Of a stretch of 64,000 nt of DNA, positions 44,898 through 53,246 are shown piece after piece; positions within the stretch are counted from its first letter, which is position 1, and the number at the start of each line of letters is the position of its first letter. Origin of the DNA: Mucilaginibacter gossypiicola (GTDB lineage Bacteria > Bacteroidota > Bacteroidia > Sphingobacteriales > Sphingobacteriaceae); assembly GCF_900110105.1 (NCBI RefSeq), contig NZ_FOCL01000014.1, positions 1 to 64,000 of the forward strand, written 5' to 3'. The notes beneath the pieces are model-generated. The model did not search any database and was not told where the DNA came from. It saw nothing but the letters and a program-made list of their open reading frames with translations. Both the position numbers and the translations under genes were made by a program.

Positions 44898-46106
44898 TCA
44901 ATAATTCACCAACTGGTAGCAATATAGCCCGCTGGTTTTAATCATGGCTTTCAGATCGGCCAGTGATTGTTTTTTATCATGCTCCAGATTGACGTTGAAG
45001 ATCGGGCGCGGATCGAAGCCCTGTTTTATATCATAAGGGTCTAACATGAGATAAAACCGCAACTGGTTATAACCACATTTTGACGCATCAAACCCGCTCA
45101 CCCTTACAAAGACCTTGCTTAAGCTGTCTGCCGCTTCCGGCATAGCAGCAAACGATGACGGCAGCATGTTAGAAAAGATTGGCTGGTACAGCGTGCCAAA
45201 TCCGTCATTTTGCGGAGAGTAAGATAATTGTCCTTTATCGCCATTGACTAACTCCGTGGTGAGTGTGTTCCCAACCTTTTTATCGCCGGATATATCATTG
45301 CCGATTTTTAGCAAACCATAAAGGCCAGTGCTAAACTCCATACGCGTGGTTTTATTCTGTTTGTCCGTTACTGTGAGAAGCGTAGAAATCACAACATCTT
45401 TTACAATATATGGATTTTCGGAAAGCGGCTTTGCAAGTTCAACGCTGCGAACTGTTACCGGGGTAGTTAACAGGCGAGCATAAAGCGCATTTTTTCTAAC
45501 GGCATCGGGATAACTGCCGTCATGGTAGATATAAATCAGGTTGTATTGTGTCCAATCCTTTGCAGTGTTCAGGAATGGTGCTCCGCAAAGCACAAGATTA
45601 AGCTGATTATAGCCGGTTTTAGACTTGTCGAACCCTTTTAGCTTGATGGTTATAGAATTGGCCGTATCAAGCATTTTGCCATTATCAATACTACCACCTT
45701 GCGCAACTGGATAGTTAGCATTCGACCATCCTCCATTAAACACATGATTAACATTGTCGTAAGGGCCTACATTAGGCTCGAAGTTATTAGTATTTATAAA
45801 ACTCATGTTATTGGCGTTGCCAGTCTTTACCACAATATGATTACCGCCACCAATAAACTCGGCAGCAGTAATTTTTTCATTGGCATCTGTGGCCATTCTG
45901 ATTGTGCTAATGCCGACCGTTTTCACCACATAATTCTTATATGTCGTTGTATTGCCGATAGTCACCCCTTTATTGGGATCGGTTTCCGTACCACCGCCAC
46001 CACCGCCGGTGCTGCCGCCATTATCAGGCGCAGGCGTACTGCTTTTACCACAGCTAAACAGGCAGAAAGCTGCCACAATTGAAAAGAATAATAATTTAGG
46101 TTTCAT
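44898..46106 (-). CDS. Unknown lipoprotein with two homologous beta domains
   Basis: This 402-residue lipoprotein (AAFCLFSC, then a Gly/Ser-rich linker with six glycines in a row) has no family I recognise. It contains an internal duplication. KNYVVKTVGISTIRMATDAN near residue 58 matches NPYIVKDVVISTLLTVTDKQ near 232, and LKGFDKSKTGYNQLNLVL near 158 matches VSGFDASKCGYNQLRFYL near 342. Each half is therefore one beta-rich domain of about 170 residues. It is last in a three-gene run with a DUF6804 membrane protein and a WG-repeat lipoprotein, 11 bp after the former, and is probably surface or periplasmic. Function unknown. Confidence 0.75.
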   Translation of the reverse strand: MKPKLLFFSIVAAFCLFSCGKSSTPAPDNGGSTGGGGGGTETDPNKGVTIGNTTTYKNYVVKTVGISTIRMATDANEKITAAEFIGGGNHIVVKTGNANNMSFINTNNFEPNVGPYDNVNHVFNGGWSNANYPVAQGGSIDNGKMLDTANSITIKLKGFDKSKTGYNQLNLVLCGAPFLNTAKDWTQYNLIYIYHDGSYPDAVRKNALYARLLTTPVTVRSVELAKPLSENPYIVKDVVISTLLTVTDKQNKTTRMEFSTGLYGLLKIGNDISGDKKVGNTLTTELVNGDKGQLSYSPQNDGFGTLYQPIFSNMLPSSFAAMPEAADSLSKVFVRVSGFDASKCGYNQLRFYLMLDPYDIKQGFDPRPIFNVNLEHDKKQSLADLKAMIKTSGLYCYQLVNY

Positions 46107-46117
46107 AGAATATAGTG

Positions 46118-46477
46118 TTATTGGTTTGTAGCGGCTTTAAGCTTTTTCAGTTGCAGGTAATCAAAAACCGCCCATACAAGAACAAACAAGCCAAACCACT
46201 CATTAAAGCTTCCCCAACCATCACGGTTAAACATGGTGAGTTGTTGAAACGGGTTGAAGATAAGAGCGCATAAAGCAGCCACGGCAGCATCTGCTTTTTT
46301 GAGATTGCGCCAATAGATCAACGCAATCCATACAAATCCGGTGCAGCTTAAAAAGCGCAGCAACTGGTAAAAATCGATGTCTGTTGAACTGTATTTTGGG
46401 AACAAAAAAGTTGATAATAGCAGCCCGGCTACTATCGCTTTGATAATAGCAATTCGTTGTAGTGTTTTATGATCCAT
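46118..46477 (-). CDS. DUF6804-like small membrane protein
   Basis: I start at ATG 46477 (MDHKTLQRIAIIKAI), one base after the stop of the upstream WG gene, giving 119 residues; the frame extends 12 codons further upstream inside that gene. There are about four membrane spans (IIKAIVAGLLLSTFLF, LLRFLSCTGFVWIALIYW, AAVAALCALIFNPFQQLTM, WFGLFVLVWAVFDYLQL). The pattern YxLLRFL...C-x-x-F and the segment ALIFNPFQQL, then RDGWGSFNE, is that of DUF6804. The family has no known function. Near-contact spacing implies translational coupling with the WG lipoprotein. Confidence 0.7.
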   Translation of the reverse strand: MDHKTLQRIAIIKAIVAGLLLSTFLFPKYSSTDIDFYQLLRFLSCTGFVWIALIYWRNLKKADAAVAALCALIFNPFQQLTMFNRDGWGSFNEWFGLFVLVWAVFDYLQLKKLKAATNQ

Positions 46478-46478
46478 A

Positions 46479-47894
46479 TTAAAAAGTTGTTTTATTGTCG
46501 AGAATGAGGACAAACACGCCCTGGGAATTAATAATGCCTTTTGTTATTTTCATGGTACTTTTATCTGTCACCGAGGCGATAGCATAATGGCTAAAACTGT
46601 CAGGCTTCACTTCATTAAAGGCCGGAGGAAATAGTGTTTGGCCTTTATAGTTAATTAGGCCTGTTTGGTTAGGGCGCGGAAAATGGGTGCGATCAATTAA
46701 AAAGCCCTGCTCGTCATACGACATCATTCTTACACCTTTAGCGTCGCCCCCTAACGATTTATCCTGCACGATTTCATTTATCGTATGAATTTGGCCTTTA
46801 TGATCAAGCAGCATTGTTTCGCCGTTTACTTGCTTACAGCAGGCATAACCATTCATGAAATAGCCAACAGTGGTAAAACGGTTTGCCGCATCGCGAATAC
46901 CGGTTGTATTGAGGCTGCCGCCCCCGTCGCAGGGATAGTACCTAATTCCATTTGGTTTGCCGTCTCCCACTTTGAGAGCAAGGTTGCCTGTTTTATCAAT
47001 ATAAGCGTAGTTAAAATCAGCCTGTTCGATAGGCACCACTAATGCTAATCCCTCGTGAAAATCCCCCGGTTCAATGCTATATTGAAACGGGATAACCAGT
47101 TTACCTTGCTCATTGATAAAGCCCCACTGTTCTTTACCGAACTGGTCTGTTTTTTTAACAGCGGCCAGCCCATCGTGGAAATCTGAAACGCCATCATATT
47201 CAAACGGGATAAGCATTTTACCACTTGCATCGACAAAGCCGAATTTCTTAATTCGATCAACCCGCATCGCATTCCGGCGTACCTCTATTTCTTTTGATGA
47301 TTTTATGAACCGGGAGATTTCAAAAGACCTGTAAAGGGCGTTCCCGTAAAAGGTCGTATCAAAACCATTAGGCAAAGCCGGGAAACGTTGTTGCAGCTTT
47401 ATTGAAACTGGCTTGTTATCGGCATTTTTCCCCGTAACGGCTGTATTACGATCACTGAAAGCAAGATTTTTCCAGTAAGGGATAACGGTTTCATCTTTTA
47501 CATTTATAAGGGAACTTTGATTTATAACGGTATTATATATCCGGAATAATACAAAGTTATTTCCAGCAACCGAGATAACATTATCACCATCTCCCCAGTC
47601 AATCAAAAATTTTCCCGTTACATCAATCAATGCAGATGCAGTACCGCGATAAATAACGGCAACCCCATTAGTCAAATCCTTAATGTCATCGCCTTTCACT
47701 TTGACAGCATCGGGGGCGATATCGCCAGGCTTAAGCCCATTGTAATGTTTTTCGGGGACGTTAACGATAATTTCAGAGGCCAGACCGGTTGGTTTAGTAG
47801 TGTCAGCTGGCTTGGTTATTTGTTTTTTTTGTTGGCCGTTTGTGTTGCAGCCAAATGCGAGAATGGCAGAGGTTAGGAGTAAAATGTGTTTCAT
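46479..47894 (-). CDS. WG-repeat lipoprotein
   Basis: Start ATG 47894 gives a lipoprotein signal (MKHILLLTSAILAFGC) and 471 residues; an earlier in-frame ATG at 47918 is less likely. The second half contains WG repeats, units of about 35 residues of the form W/F-G-x-I/V-D-x-x-G-K: KFGFVDASGKMLIPFEYDGV, WGFINEQGKLVIPFQY, YIDKTGNLALKVG, and a weaker TGLINYKGQTLFPPAFNEV. WG repeats build beta structures thought to bind ligands or proteins at the surface. It opens a three-gene cassette transcribed away from an XRE regulator, with a perfect palindrome between the two. Function unknown. Confidence 0.82.
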   Translation of the reverse strand: MKHILLLTSAILAFGCNTNGQQKKQITKPADTTKPTGLASEIIVNVPEKHYNGLKPGDIAPDAVKVKGDDIKDLTNGVAVIYRGTASALIDVTGKFLIDWGDGDNVISVAGNNFVLFRIYNTVINQSSLINVKDETVIPYWKNLAFSDRNTAVTGKNADNKPVSIKLQQRFPALPNGFDTTFYGNALYRSFEISRFIKSSKEIEVRRNAMRVDRIKKFGFVDASGKMLIPFEYDGVSDFHDGLAAVKKTDQFGKEQWGFINEQGKLVIPFQYSIEPGDFHEGLALVVPIEQADFNYAYIDKTGNLALKVGDGKPNGIRYYPCDGGGSLNTTGIRDAANRFTTVGYFMNGYACCKQVNGETMLLDHKGQIHTINEIVQDKSLGGDAKGVRMMSYDEQGFLIDRTHFPRPNQTGLINYKGQTLFPPAFNEVKPDSFSHYAIASVTDKSTMKITKGIINSQGVFVLILDNKTTF

Positions 47895-47938
47895 ATACCG
47901 TATTTGATAGCTAATCAAAAATAGGTAATTAGAATGAT

Positions 47939-47960
47939 TTTTAGGCCAATTGGCCTAAAA
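47939..47960. promoter_or_regulatory. Perfect 22-bp palindrome, likely operator
   Basis: The core TTAGGCCAATTGGCCTAA (47941-47958) is extended by two T/A pairs on each side into a perfect 22-bp palindrome. It sits between the divergent starts of the WG-repeat gene (47894) and the XRE gene (47991), 30 bp before the latter. Such symmetry at a divergent promoter next to a Cro/CI-type gene is typical of an autoregulatory operator. Confidence 0.7.
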
Positions 47961-47990
47961 GATATTTTTAAGATGGAGTGACTTTTGTTT

Positions 47991-48224
47991 ATGCCATCAT
48001 TAGACGAACAAGACGGAGTAATTGCTTTTGGTAAAAATGTTCGACGTATAAGGAAAGAGAAAAACCTGACGATGGAAGAATTGGCTAATATTGCCGAAAT
48101 TGAAATATCACAAATCTATCGGATTGAGAATGCGAAACGCAATATCCGCCTTTCGACTGTTTTTACGATTGCGAAGGCTTTAGGGGTTGATCCACATGTG
48201 CTATTTATGAATACCCCATACTGA
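47991..48224 (+). CDS. XRE-family transcriptional regulator
   Basis: With ATG 47991 (MPSLDEQDGVIAFG) the protein has 77 residues and is almost entirely one Cro/CI helix-turn-helix: FGKNVRRIRKEKNLTMEELA, then IAEIEISQIYRIENAKRNIR and LSTVFTIAKALGVDPHVLF. A TTG at 47985 could add two residues. No effector or protease domain is present. It likely binds the 22-bp palindrome upstream and controls itself and the divergent lipoprotein cassette. It also precedes the Gabija pair by 125 bp on the same strand, so control of Gabija is possible. Confidence 0.85.
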   Translation: MPSLDEQDGVIAFGKNVRRIRKEKNLTMEELANIAEIEISQIYRIENAKRNIRLSTVFTIAKALGVDPHVLFMNTPY

Positions 48225-48349
48225 TTCAGCTTGGTATCTTTATTTTTTTATGGTTAATATATAATGATATTGAAATATTCAAATTGTTATATTTACCGTT
48301 GAAAGCGTGCTAAGCTCTCAATTGATTCCAATAAAAAGCCTTACCTGTC

Positions 48350-50425
48350 ATGAGAATAAAAACAGTCTCAATTTACAACTATAGAATGCTTTACCGAGTG
48401 CCGGTAGATATTGAAGATGATATTACGTTAATAGTTGGGAAAAATAATAGCGGAAAAACCTCGTTCTTCGAAATCATAAGAATGATGGTATCAGAAGAGT
48501 CACGGCTAAGTTTCGAAGATTTTTCTCAAAAGTGCTATAAGGAGTTTAAAGAAGCCGATAAGCTATACGGTGAATATTTGCTTGCTGACGATGAAGCGAA
48601 GGAGTTACTGCTTAAAAAGTTGCAGGATCATAATCCCAAAATTGAACTTCAATTACATATAACTTATGATAAAGAAAAAGACTCTTTAAAAGAGCTAAGT
48701 GAATTTATAACAGATTTGGATCCCGCAAGAAACGATGCTTGTATCTGTATTAGTTATGAATGCACCAATACGCTAAGTTTATTTAAGGCATTTCGCGCTC
48801 GACCAGATTCCACGGTATCATTGCTGAAATATCTAAAGGAAAATATTCAAGTATTTTATCGCACCAATTGTTATGCTCTTGACGCCCCTTCAGGTAAAAG
48901 GAAAATGTTAGAAGGTGCTTTCAAGAATAAAATCTTGAAGGTAGTTTCATTTGAAGAAATCAAAGCTTTGCGAATACTGGACGATAAAAAGGGTGACCGC
49001 AATAATACCTTGGCTTTAGGATTTTCCAAATATTATAAAGAAAGAGATAAATCGACGGAGGAAGTGGAACGCTTAGAAGGAGCCTTAAAGGATATAGGCA
49101 AGGATTTAAAAGAAAAATATCGAGTTATCTTGGCCAATATCTTAAAAGATTTAAAAACATTTGGCGCAGATACACCGATAATAATTCCCGATATTATTAT
49201 TGACTCAGTATTTGATTCTGAGGCTGTGATGAAAAACAACATTCGGTATTTCTATAAACAAGATGAGATTGATCTTCCAGAAAGCTATAACGGATTGGGA
49301 TACAGCAATCTTATTTATATGATTTTGGAACTTGCCAGTTTTATAGAGAAACATAAAAACGCCAAGGACGAGAAGATATCCGAGTTTCTTGTTATCATGA
49401 TAGAAGAACCGGAGGCGCATATGCATCCGCAGATGCAACAAGTCTTTATCCGACAGATTAACGATTTACTGAAGAATGCGAAAAGTCACGGAATTACAAT
49501 CCAATTGATCATTACATCACATTCGTCCCACATTATTTCGGAGGCTGGCATAGACCTAAAAAAGGGGTTTAATAGAATTAGATATTTCATAAAAGGTCAA
49601 GGTGAAGTTATACCGAAAGACTTCAATCATTTGCAAATTGATAACGAAAAGGCAACCTTCCGATTCTTGAAACAGTATTTAAACTTGCACAAATCAGACC
49701 TGTTTTTTGCGGATAAAGTGATAATGGTTGAAGGAGTAACAGAGAGATTGCTTATGCCTCAAATGATCGCAAAAGTAGCCCCTTCTTTACAACGCGAATA
49801 CATCACTGTATTGGAGGTTGGCGGGGCTTATACTCACAAATTCGAAGAGATACTTGCATTCATTGACATCAAAACTTTGATAGTTACTGATCTTGATTCG
49901 AAAGATGCGGAAACAAACATTGCCTGTGCTGTAGATATCAATAATAAAACGTTGGTTACATCTAATGAAACACTAATTTCTTGGCTACCCAAAAAATCGA
50001 TCATTGTTGAAATATTAGCGAGTACTGAAGATGAAAAAATATTTCAAGAAAAAGTTCGAGTTGCTTTTCAGATAAATGAGATTAACGCAGAGTATTATTC
50101 GCGAAGTTTTGAAGAAGCATTTATTGAATGCAATAAAAAACTTTTGTTAAGTTCAAAAATGGTTGAAGTAAACGGAGTTGAAACAGAAAAGAAAGTAAAA
50201 AATTATTTCTCTCTTTTAAGAGGCTGGAAAACAGAAGATTTAACTAATGCAATAAGTTATGAACTTGCTCCTACCACTTCAAAGGCGAAAACTAACTTCG
50301 CTTTTGATGTAATGTCTTTCGACGAAGAGATTTTCGGAAGTTGGCAAGTGCCGCAGTATATTAAAGAAGGCTTAGAATGGCTTTCAGGTATTTGCGTTGT
50401 AAATTATAAGATTTCCGTAGAATGA
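48350..50425 (+). CDS. gajA: Gabija GajA-like ATPase/TOPRIM (OLD-family) nuclease
   Basis: The 691-residue product combines an ABC-type ATPase and a TOPRIM nuclease, as in OLD and GajA proteins. Walker A is GKNNSGKTS (about 30-38), and the Walker B/D-loop is VIMIEEPEAHMHPQMQQ (about 346-362). The TOPRIM part begins KVIMVEGVTERLLMPQM (about 455, metal-binding Glu) and includes FIDIKTLIVTDLDSKD (about 503-518, DxD). A UvrD-like helicase gene overlaps its stop by 4 bp, and that pairing defines Gabija (class 2 OLD). GajA nicks DNA when nucleotide levels fall during phage infection. It is somewhat longer than the founding GajA of about 580 residues. Motifs look intact. Confidence 0.88.
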   Translation: MRIKTVSIYNYRMLYRVPVDIEDDITLIVGKNNSGKTSFFEIIRMMVSEESRLSFEDFSQKCYKEFKEADKLYGEYLLADDEAKELLLKKLQDHNPKIELQLHITYDKEKDSLKELSEFITDLDPARNDACICISYECTNTLSLFKAFRARPDSTVSLLKYLKENIQVFYRTNCYALDAPSGKRKMLEGAFKNKILKVVSFEEIKALRILDDKKGDRNNTLALGFSKYYKERDKSTEEVERLEGALKDIGKDLKEKYRVILANILKDLKTFGADTPIIIPDIIIDSVFDSEAVMKNNIRYFYKQDEIDLPESYNGLGYSNLIYMILELASFIEKHKNAKDEKISEFLVIMIEEPEAHMHPQMQQVFIRQINDLLKNAKSHGITIQLIITSHSSHIISEAGIDLKKGFNRIRYFIKGQGEVIPKDFNHLQIDNEKATFRFLKQYLNLHKSDLFFADKVIMVEGVTERLLMPQMIAKVAPSLQREYITVLEVGGAYTHKFEEILAFIDIKTLIVTDLDSKDAETNIACAVDINNKTLVTSNETLISWLPKKSIIVEILASTEDEKIFQEKVRVAFQINEINAEYYSRSFEEAFIECNKKLLLSSKMVEVNGVETEKKVKNYFSLLRGWKTEDLTNAISYELAPTTSKAKTNFAFDVMSFDEEIFGSWQVPQYIKEGLEWLSGICVVNYKISVE

Positions 50426-52254
50426 GTGCATTTGAAAAAATAGTAGAGCTAATTGGCACGAGGCAAAGCTTTGTATTAGAAGCTGGTGCTGGTTCAGGGA
50501 AAACTTTTACGCTTATTCAAACTTTGAATCATGTTCTAACGGCTTATAGTTCAAGTCTTCGGTATAATAATCAACTTATTGCCTGTATAACTTATACTAA
50601 TGTAGCAAAAAATGAGATTTTAGATCGGCTTGAAAATAATCCAAATGTCTCTGTACTGACTATACACGAGTTTTTGTGGGCTAATATTAAAAATTTTCAA
50701 AAACAGCTTCTGATTGCTCTGGATGAACTCAACACAAATATGCACGCGAGTAAACCGGACAAATTTGTCCCCGATTTACTAACACGAGGAATTGTTCAAG
50801 AAGTAACATATGATGATTCAGGCTTTCGAGATTTCGAAAATGGATCGTTGCACCACGATGATGTAATCACGCTTGCCGCTGCCTTATTTAAAAAATACGA
50901 AGTCTTAAAAAAAATCATAGTATCAAAGTATCCGTACATTTTTATTGACGAATACCAGGATACAGCGATTGATACTGTTGATGCTTTAGTTAATGGCCTC
51001 TTGCATAATAACTCTGAAAATCTGCTGTTAGGTTTTTTCGGAGACTCATATCAAACAATCTACGAAGGAGTTGGATCTTTAGATAGCTATGTGAACGCTG
51101 GCAAACTTCAATTGGTTAATAAGGAAGAAAATTATCGATCGTCTGTTCAAGTTGTGAGCGTTTTAAATAAAATAAGAAGCAATATCACGCAAATCGTGCC
51201 AGATAATCGAAAACACATTAACGGATCTGTTTCCTTTATTAATTGCGATAATTATCCGGCACGAGGACGAATGAGAATTACGGAATATGAACAATCACTC
51301 GTTCCGCAAAAAAACGCAAACTATAATAGGGTTATAGCTCATCTTATTAATCAAGGGTGGAGCTTTGGCGAAAAAAGCCCGGATAAAATTTTGATCATTG
51401 CCAATCGACGAGTGGCAGAGAGAAGCCACTTCGGAAATTTATACAATCTTGCTGCTACACGTTATGGGGAGCGTGCTAATGAGGTCTTAATGAAAAGGGA
51501 GCATCCTTTAGTGCGCTTTTTCCTCGGCAGCGTAGACAAAAAGACGTCAAAAGAACGAAAGAGTGGAATTGAGCATTTGATAAAGTTTTGGCAGGAACAA
51601 TCTTACAACGATGTAATTTCGTTTCTCAATTCCTATGGAGTATTAAGCCCAAACGACACAAATCCGTCTTCATTTGTTTTACGAAAGCATTCAGACAAGA
51701 TTTTTTTAAATGAAAAGATGGAACAGCTTTTAAGAATTCGTGAATCTGCCACCGTAAAGGAAATATTCGATTTCATAATTGCAAATAATATTCTCAAAAA
51801 ATCTGAAAGTTTAGAAAATTATCTAAAAAAAATTGCCAACCCAGTGGATGAATTTTTAAGTGAAGAAGATCGTGATCGACAAATCCGAGATATCACATTT
51901 TTCAATGGTGTAATGCAGCTATCTTACGAAGAAGTGGCTTCCCTATTTAAGCATACCCAAAATCAGACTGTTTTTTCTACAAAACATGGGACCAAAGGAG
52001 ATGAATTTCGAAATGTCTTAGTAGTTATCGATGACACCAGCTGGAAGCAAAAATATAATTTCGAAAAATTCGTAACGAATAGTGACACTGATGAAAGTAG
52101 GTTGCTAAGGACAAAAAATCTATTTTATGTATCCTGCTCGCGTGCAAAAGAAAATTTAGTGGTTTTGGCGCTTTCAAAATTTGAAGACGAGGCTATGGCT
52201 GTTATTAACAGTTGGTTCGAAGTTAACAATGTGCGATCAGTCGCCGATATATAA
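50422..52254 (+). CDS. gajB: Gabija GajB-like UvrD/Rep superfamily 1 helicase
   Basis: The 610-residue product has the SF1 motifs in order. Motif I is EAGAGSGKTFTLIQT (about 20-34), Ia is IACITYTNVAKNEI, II is YIFIDEYQDTAID (about 171-183), III is LLGFFGDSYQTIYEGVG, IV is in the ILIIANRR segment, V is KHGTKGDEFRNVLVVID (about 520-536), and VI is FYVSCSRAKENLVVLAL. GajB works with GajA, sensing DNA ends or ssDNA and strengthening the nuclease response. Start and GajA stop overlap as ATGA, implying coupled translation. It is the last gene before the right attachment site, only about 35 bp from the first arm-type box. Confidence 0.88.
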   Translation: MSAFEKIVELIGTRQSFVLEAGAGSGKTFTLIQTLNHVLTAYSSSLRYNNQLIACITYTNVAKNEILDRLENNPNVSVLTIHEFLWANIKNFQKQLLIALDELNTNMHASKPDKFVPDLLTRGIVQEVTYDDSGFRDFENGSLHHDDVITLAAALFKKYEVLKKIIVSKYPYIFIDEYQDTAIDTVDALVNGLLHNNSENLLLGFFGDSYQTIYEGVGSLDSYVNAGKLQLVNKEENYRSSVQVVSVLNKIRSNITQIVPDNRKHINGSVSFINCDNYPARGRMRITEYEQSLVPQKNANYNRVIAHLINQGWSFGEKSPDKILIIANRRVAERSHFGNLYNLAATRYGERANEVLMKREHPLVRFFLGSVDKKTSKERKSGIEHLIKFWQEQSYNDVISFLNSYGVLSPNDTNPSSFVLRKHSDKIFLNEKMEQLLRIRESATVKEIFDFIIANNILKKSESLENYLKKIANPVDEFLSEEDRDRQIRDITFFNGVMQLSYEEVASLFKHTQNQTVFSTKHGTKGDEFRNVLVVIDDTSWKQKYNFEKFVTNSDTDESRLLRTKNLFYVSCSRAKENLVVLALSKFEDEAMAVINSWFEVNNVRSVADI

Positions 52255-52288
52255 TTCAAAATTATAAAGTCCATTGGTGAACATTTAA

Positions 52289-52431
52289 AATGTTTCACCA
52301 ATGTTTCACCCGAAATTTTAAGCAACAAAAAAGCGATTAGTGTCTTTCACCTAATCGCCTCATTTTCAAGTACTCAGAGCGGGAATCGAACCCGCACTCC
52401 GTTTACGGGAACAGGATTTTAAGTCCTGCGT
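52289..52431 (-). repeat. attR with two tandem arm-type sites
   Basis: AATGTTTCACC occurs twice in tandem (52289-52299, 52300-52310). It is followed by the core repeat 52323-52431, matching 35861-35969 except for one base. The core lies in the intact tRNA-Leu gene and its terminator, so integration preserved the tRNA. The end of identity at 52431/35969 lies just 5' of the anticodon arm, which bounds the crossover region. Confidence 0.92.
52333..52358 (-). terminator. tRNA-Leu terminator
   Basis: The stem GCGATTAG/CTAATCGC with a 10-nt loop is followed on the minus strand by TTTTTTGTT. It lies 13 bp past the tRNA-Leu 3' end. Copies occur in attL (35871-35896) and, degenerate, at 17930-17954. 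Confidence 0.85.
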
Positions 52432-52455
52432 GTCTACCAGTTCCACCATCTGAGC
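52371..52455 (-). tRNA. tRNA-Leu (UAA)
   Basis: The minus strand folds into an 85-nt class II tRNA. It has acceptor GCTCAGA/TCTGAGT with discriminator A (the first pair is G-U), D-arm with GGTAGACACG, anticodon stem around CTTAAAA giving anticodon UAA, a long variable arm (TTCCCGTAAACGG), and T-arm GCGGG-TTCGAAT-CCCGC. CCA is not encoded. The 3' half is the integration target of the element to its left. tRNA-Gly lies 52 bp upstream. Confidence 0.96.
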
Positions 52456-52481
52456 AGGCGTCTAACCTTTTAAAAATAAAA

Positions 52482-52502
52482 CCCTTCTTTCAATCAGAAG
52501 GG
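52482..52502 (-). terminator. Terminator after tRNA-Gly
   Basis: On the minus strand CCCTTCT/AGAAGGG with a 7-nt loop is followed by TTTTATTTTTA. It sits between the two tRNA genes, so tRNA-Leu probably has its own promoter or depends on readthrough. Confidence 0.75.
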
Positions 52503-52507
52503 CTTTG

Positions 52508-52580
<73 letters not shown>

Positions 52581-52703
52581 GTTGGTGTTTTCCTCGCTTC
52601 GAGTTTGCTTTCGTTAACCGTTTGCTTATCTCGTTTGCGGGAGTGCAAATATAGGCAGAATTGAATACTCTGCAAGAGAAATTTTAACTTTTTTTAAAAT
52701 AGT

Positions 52704-53186
52704 TTATAACTCGCTGTTTTTCAAAATGTCTGATATCAACTCAGCTTCAAATCCCCGGCCTATGGCATACTGCTGTAACTTATAGCGACGCTTAAGCTGG
52801 TTCTTTTCGGTTAGGGTAGCGGCTTTTTTTTGCAATAAATGGGTTAATGCGGCAAGGTAATCGTCAAGATCAATGTTGAGGAGCGCCTTTTTGATCAGCA
52901 CATCAGGCACTCGTTTAAGCTTAAGACCCTGTTTAATTTTAATACGCCCCCATGCTTTTTGGTTGAATTTGCTTCTGGCATAGATGCGCGCAAATCGCTC
53001 CTCGTTAAGGAAATTACCTTCAATTAACTCACTTATAATGTGCTCAACAGCATCAGGCCATAGTCCCCACTCGTAAAGTTTGTCGCGTACTTCCTGTTGG
53101 GCACGTTCCTGGTAGGCGCAAAAATGTTCGGCTTTGGCACGGGCAACTTTCTCGTCGGTAATTTTAATTGGTTTGGGCTGATCCAT
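52704..53186 (-). CDS. recX: RecX regulatory protein
   Basis: The 160-residue protein shows the repeating three-helix pattern of RecX: AEHFCAYQERAQQEVRDKLY, then EHIISELIEGNFLNEERFAR with the conserved LNDE/LNEERFA segment, WGRIKIKQGLKLKRVPDVLI, and KRRYKLQQYAIGRGFEAELI at the C-terminus. RecX binds RecA filaments and limits recombination. recA is not adjacent here, which is common in Bacteroidota. The gene is divergent from murF-alr with 60 bp between starts. Confidence 0.9.
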   Translation of the reverse strand: MDQPKPIKITDEKVARAKAEHFCAYQERAQQEVRDKLYEWGLWPDAVEHIISELIEGNFLNEERFARIYARSKFNQKAWGRIKIKQGLKLKRVPDVLIKKALLNIDLDDYLAALTHLLQKKAATLTEKNQLKRRYKLQQYAIGRGFEAELISDILKNSEL

Positions 53187-53246
53187 TTAAAAGCCAAAAT
53201 TCGTTAAAAATTATTCTATTTGTTTTAATATCTCCAAATTAGCAGC

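Larger units (their letters stand above)
35909..52431. mobile_element. tRNA-Leu-integrated element with defence cargo, 16.46-kb unit
   Basis: The direct repeats at 35861-35969 and 52323-52431 are 16,462 bp apart, which predicts the size of the excised circle. The repeats contain a tRNA 3' end, a tyrosine integrase lies next to the left copy, and tandem 11-bp boxes occur at both ends, so a site-specific integrative element is well supported. Cargo: an unknown protein with an AlpA-like regulator, HipBA, a second P4-type integrase with its own attP-like region, a KAP NTPase, a WG-repeat/DUF6804/lipoprotein cassette, an XRE regulator and Gabija. No relaxase, conjugation, capsid or replication gene is visible, so transfer probably depends on a helper. 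Confidence 0.9.
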
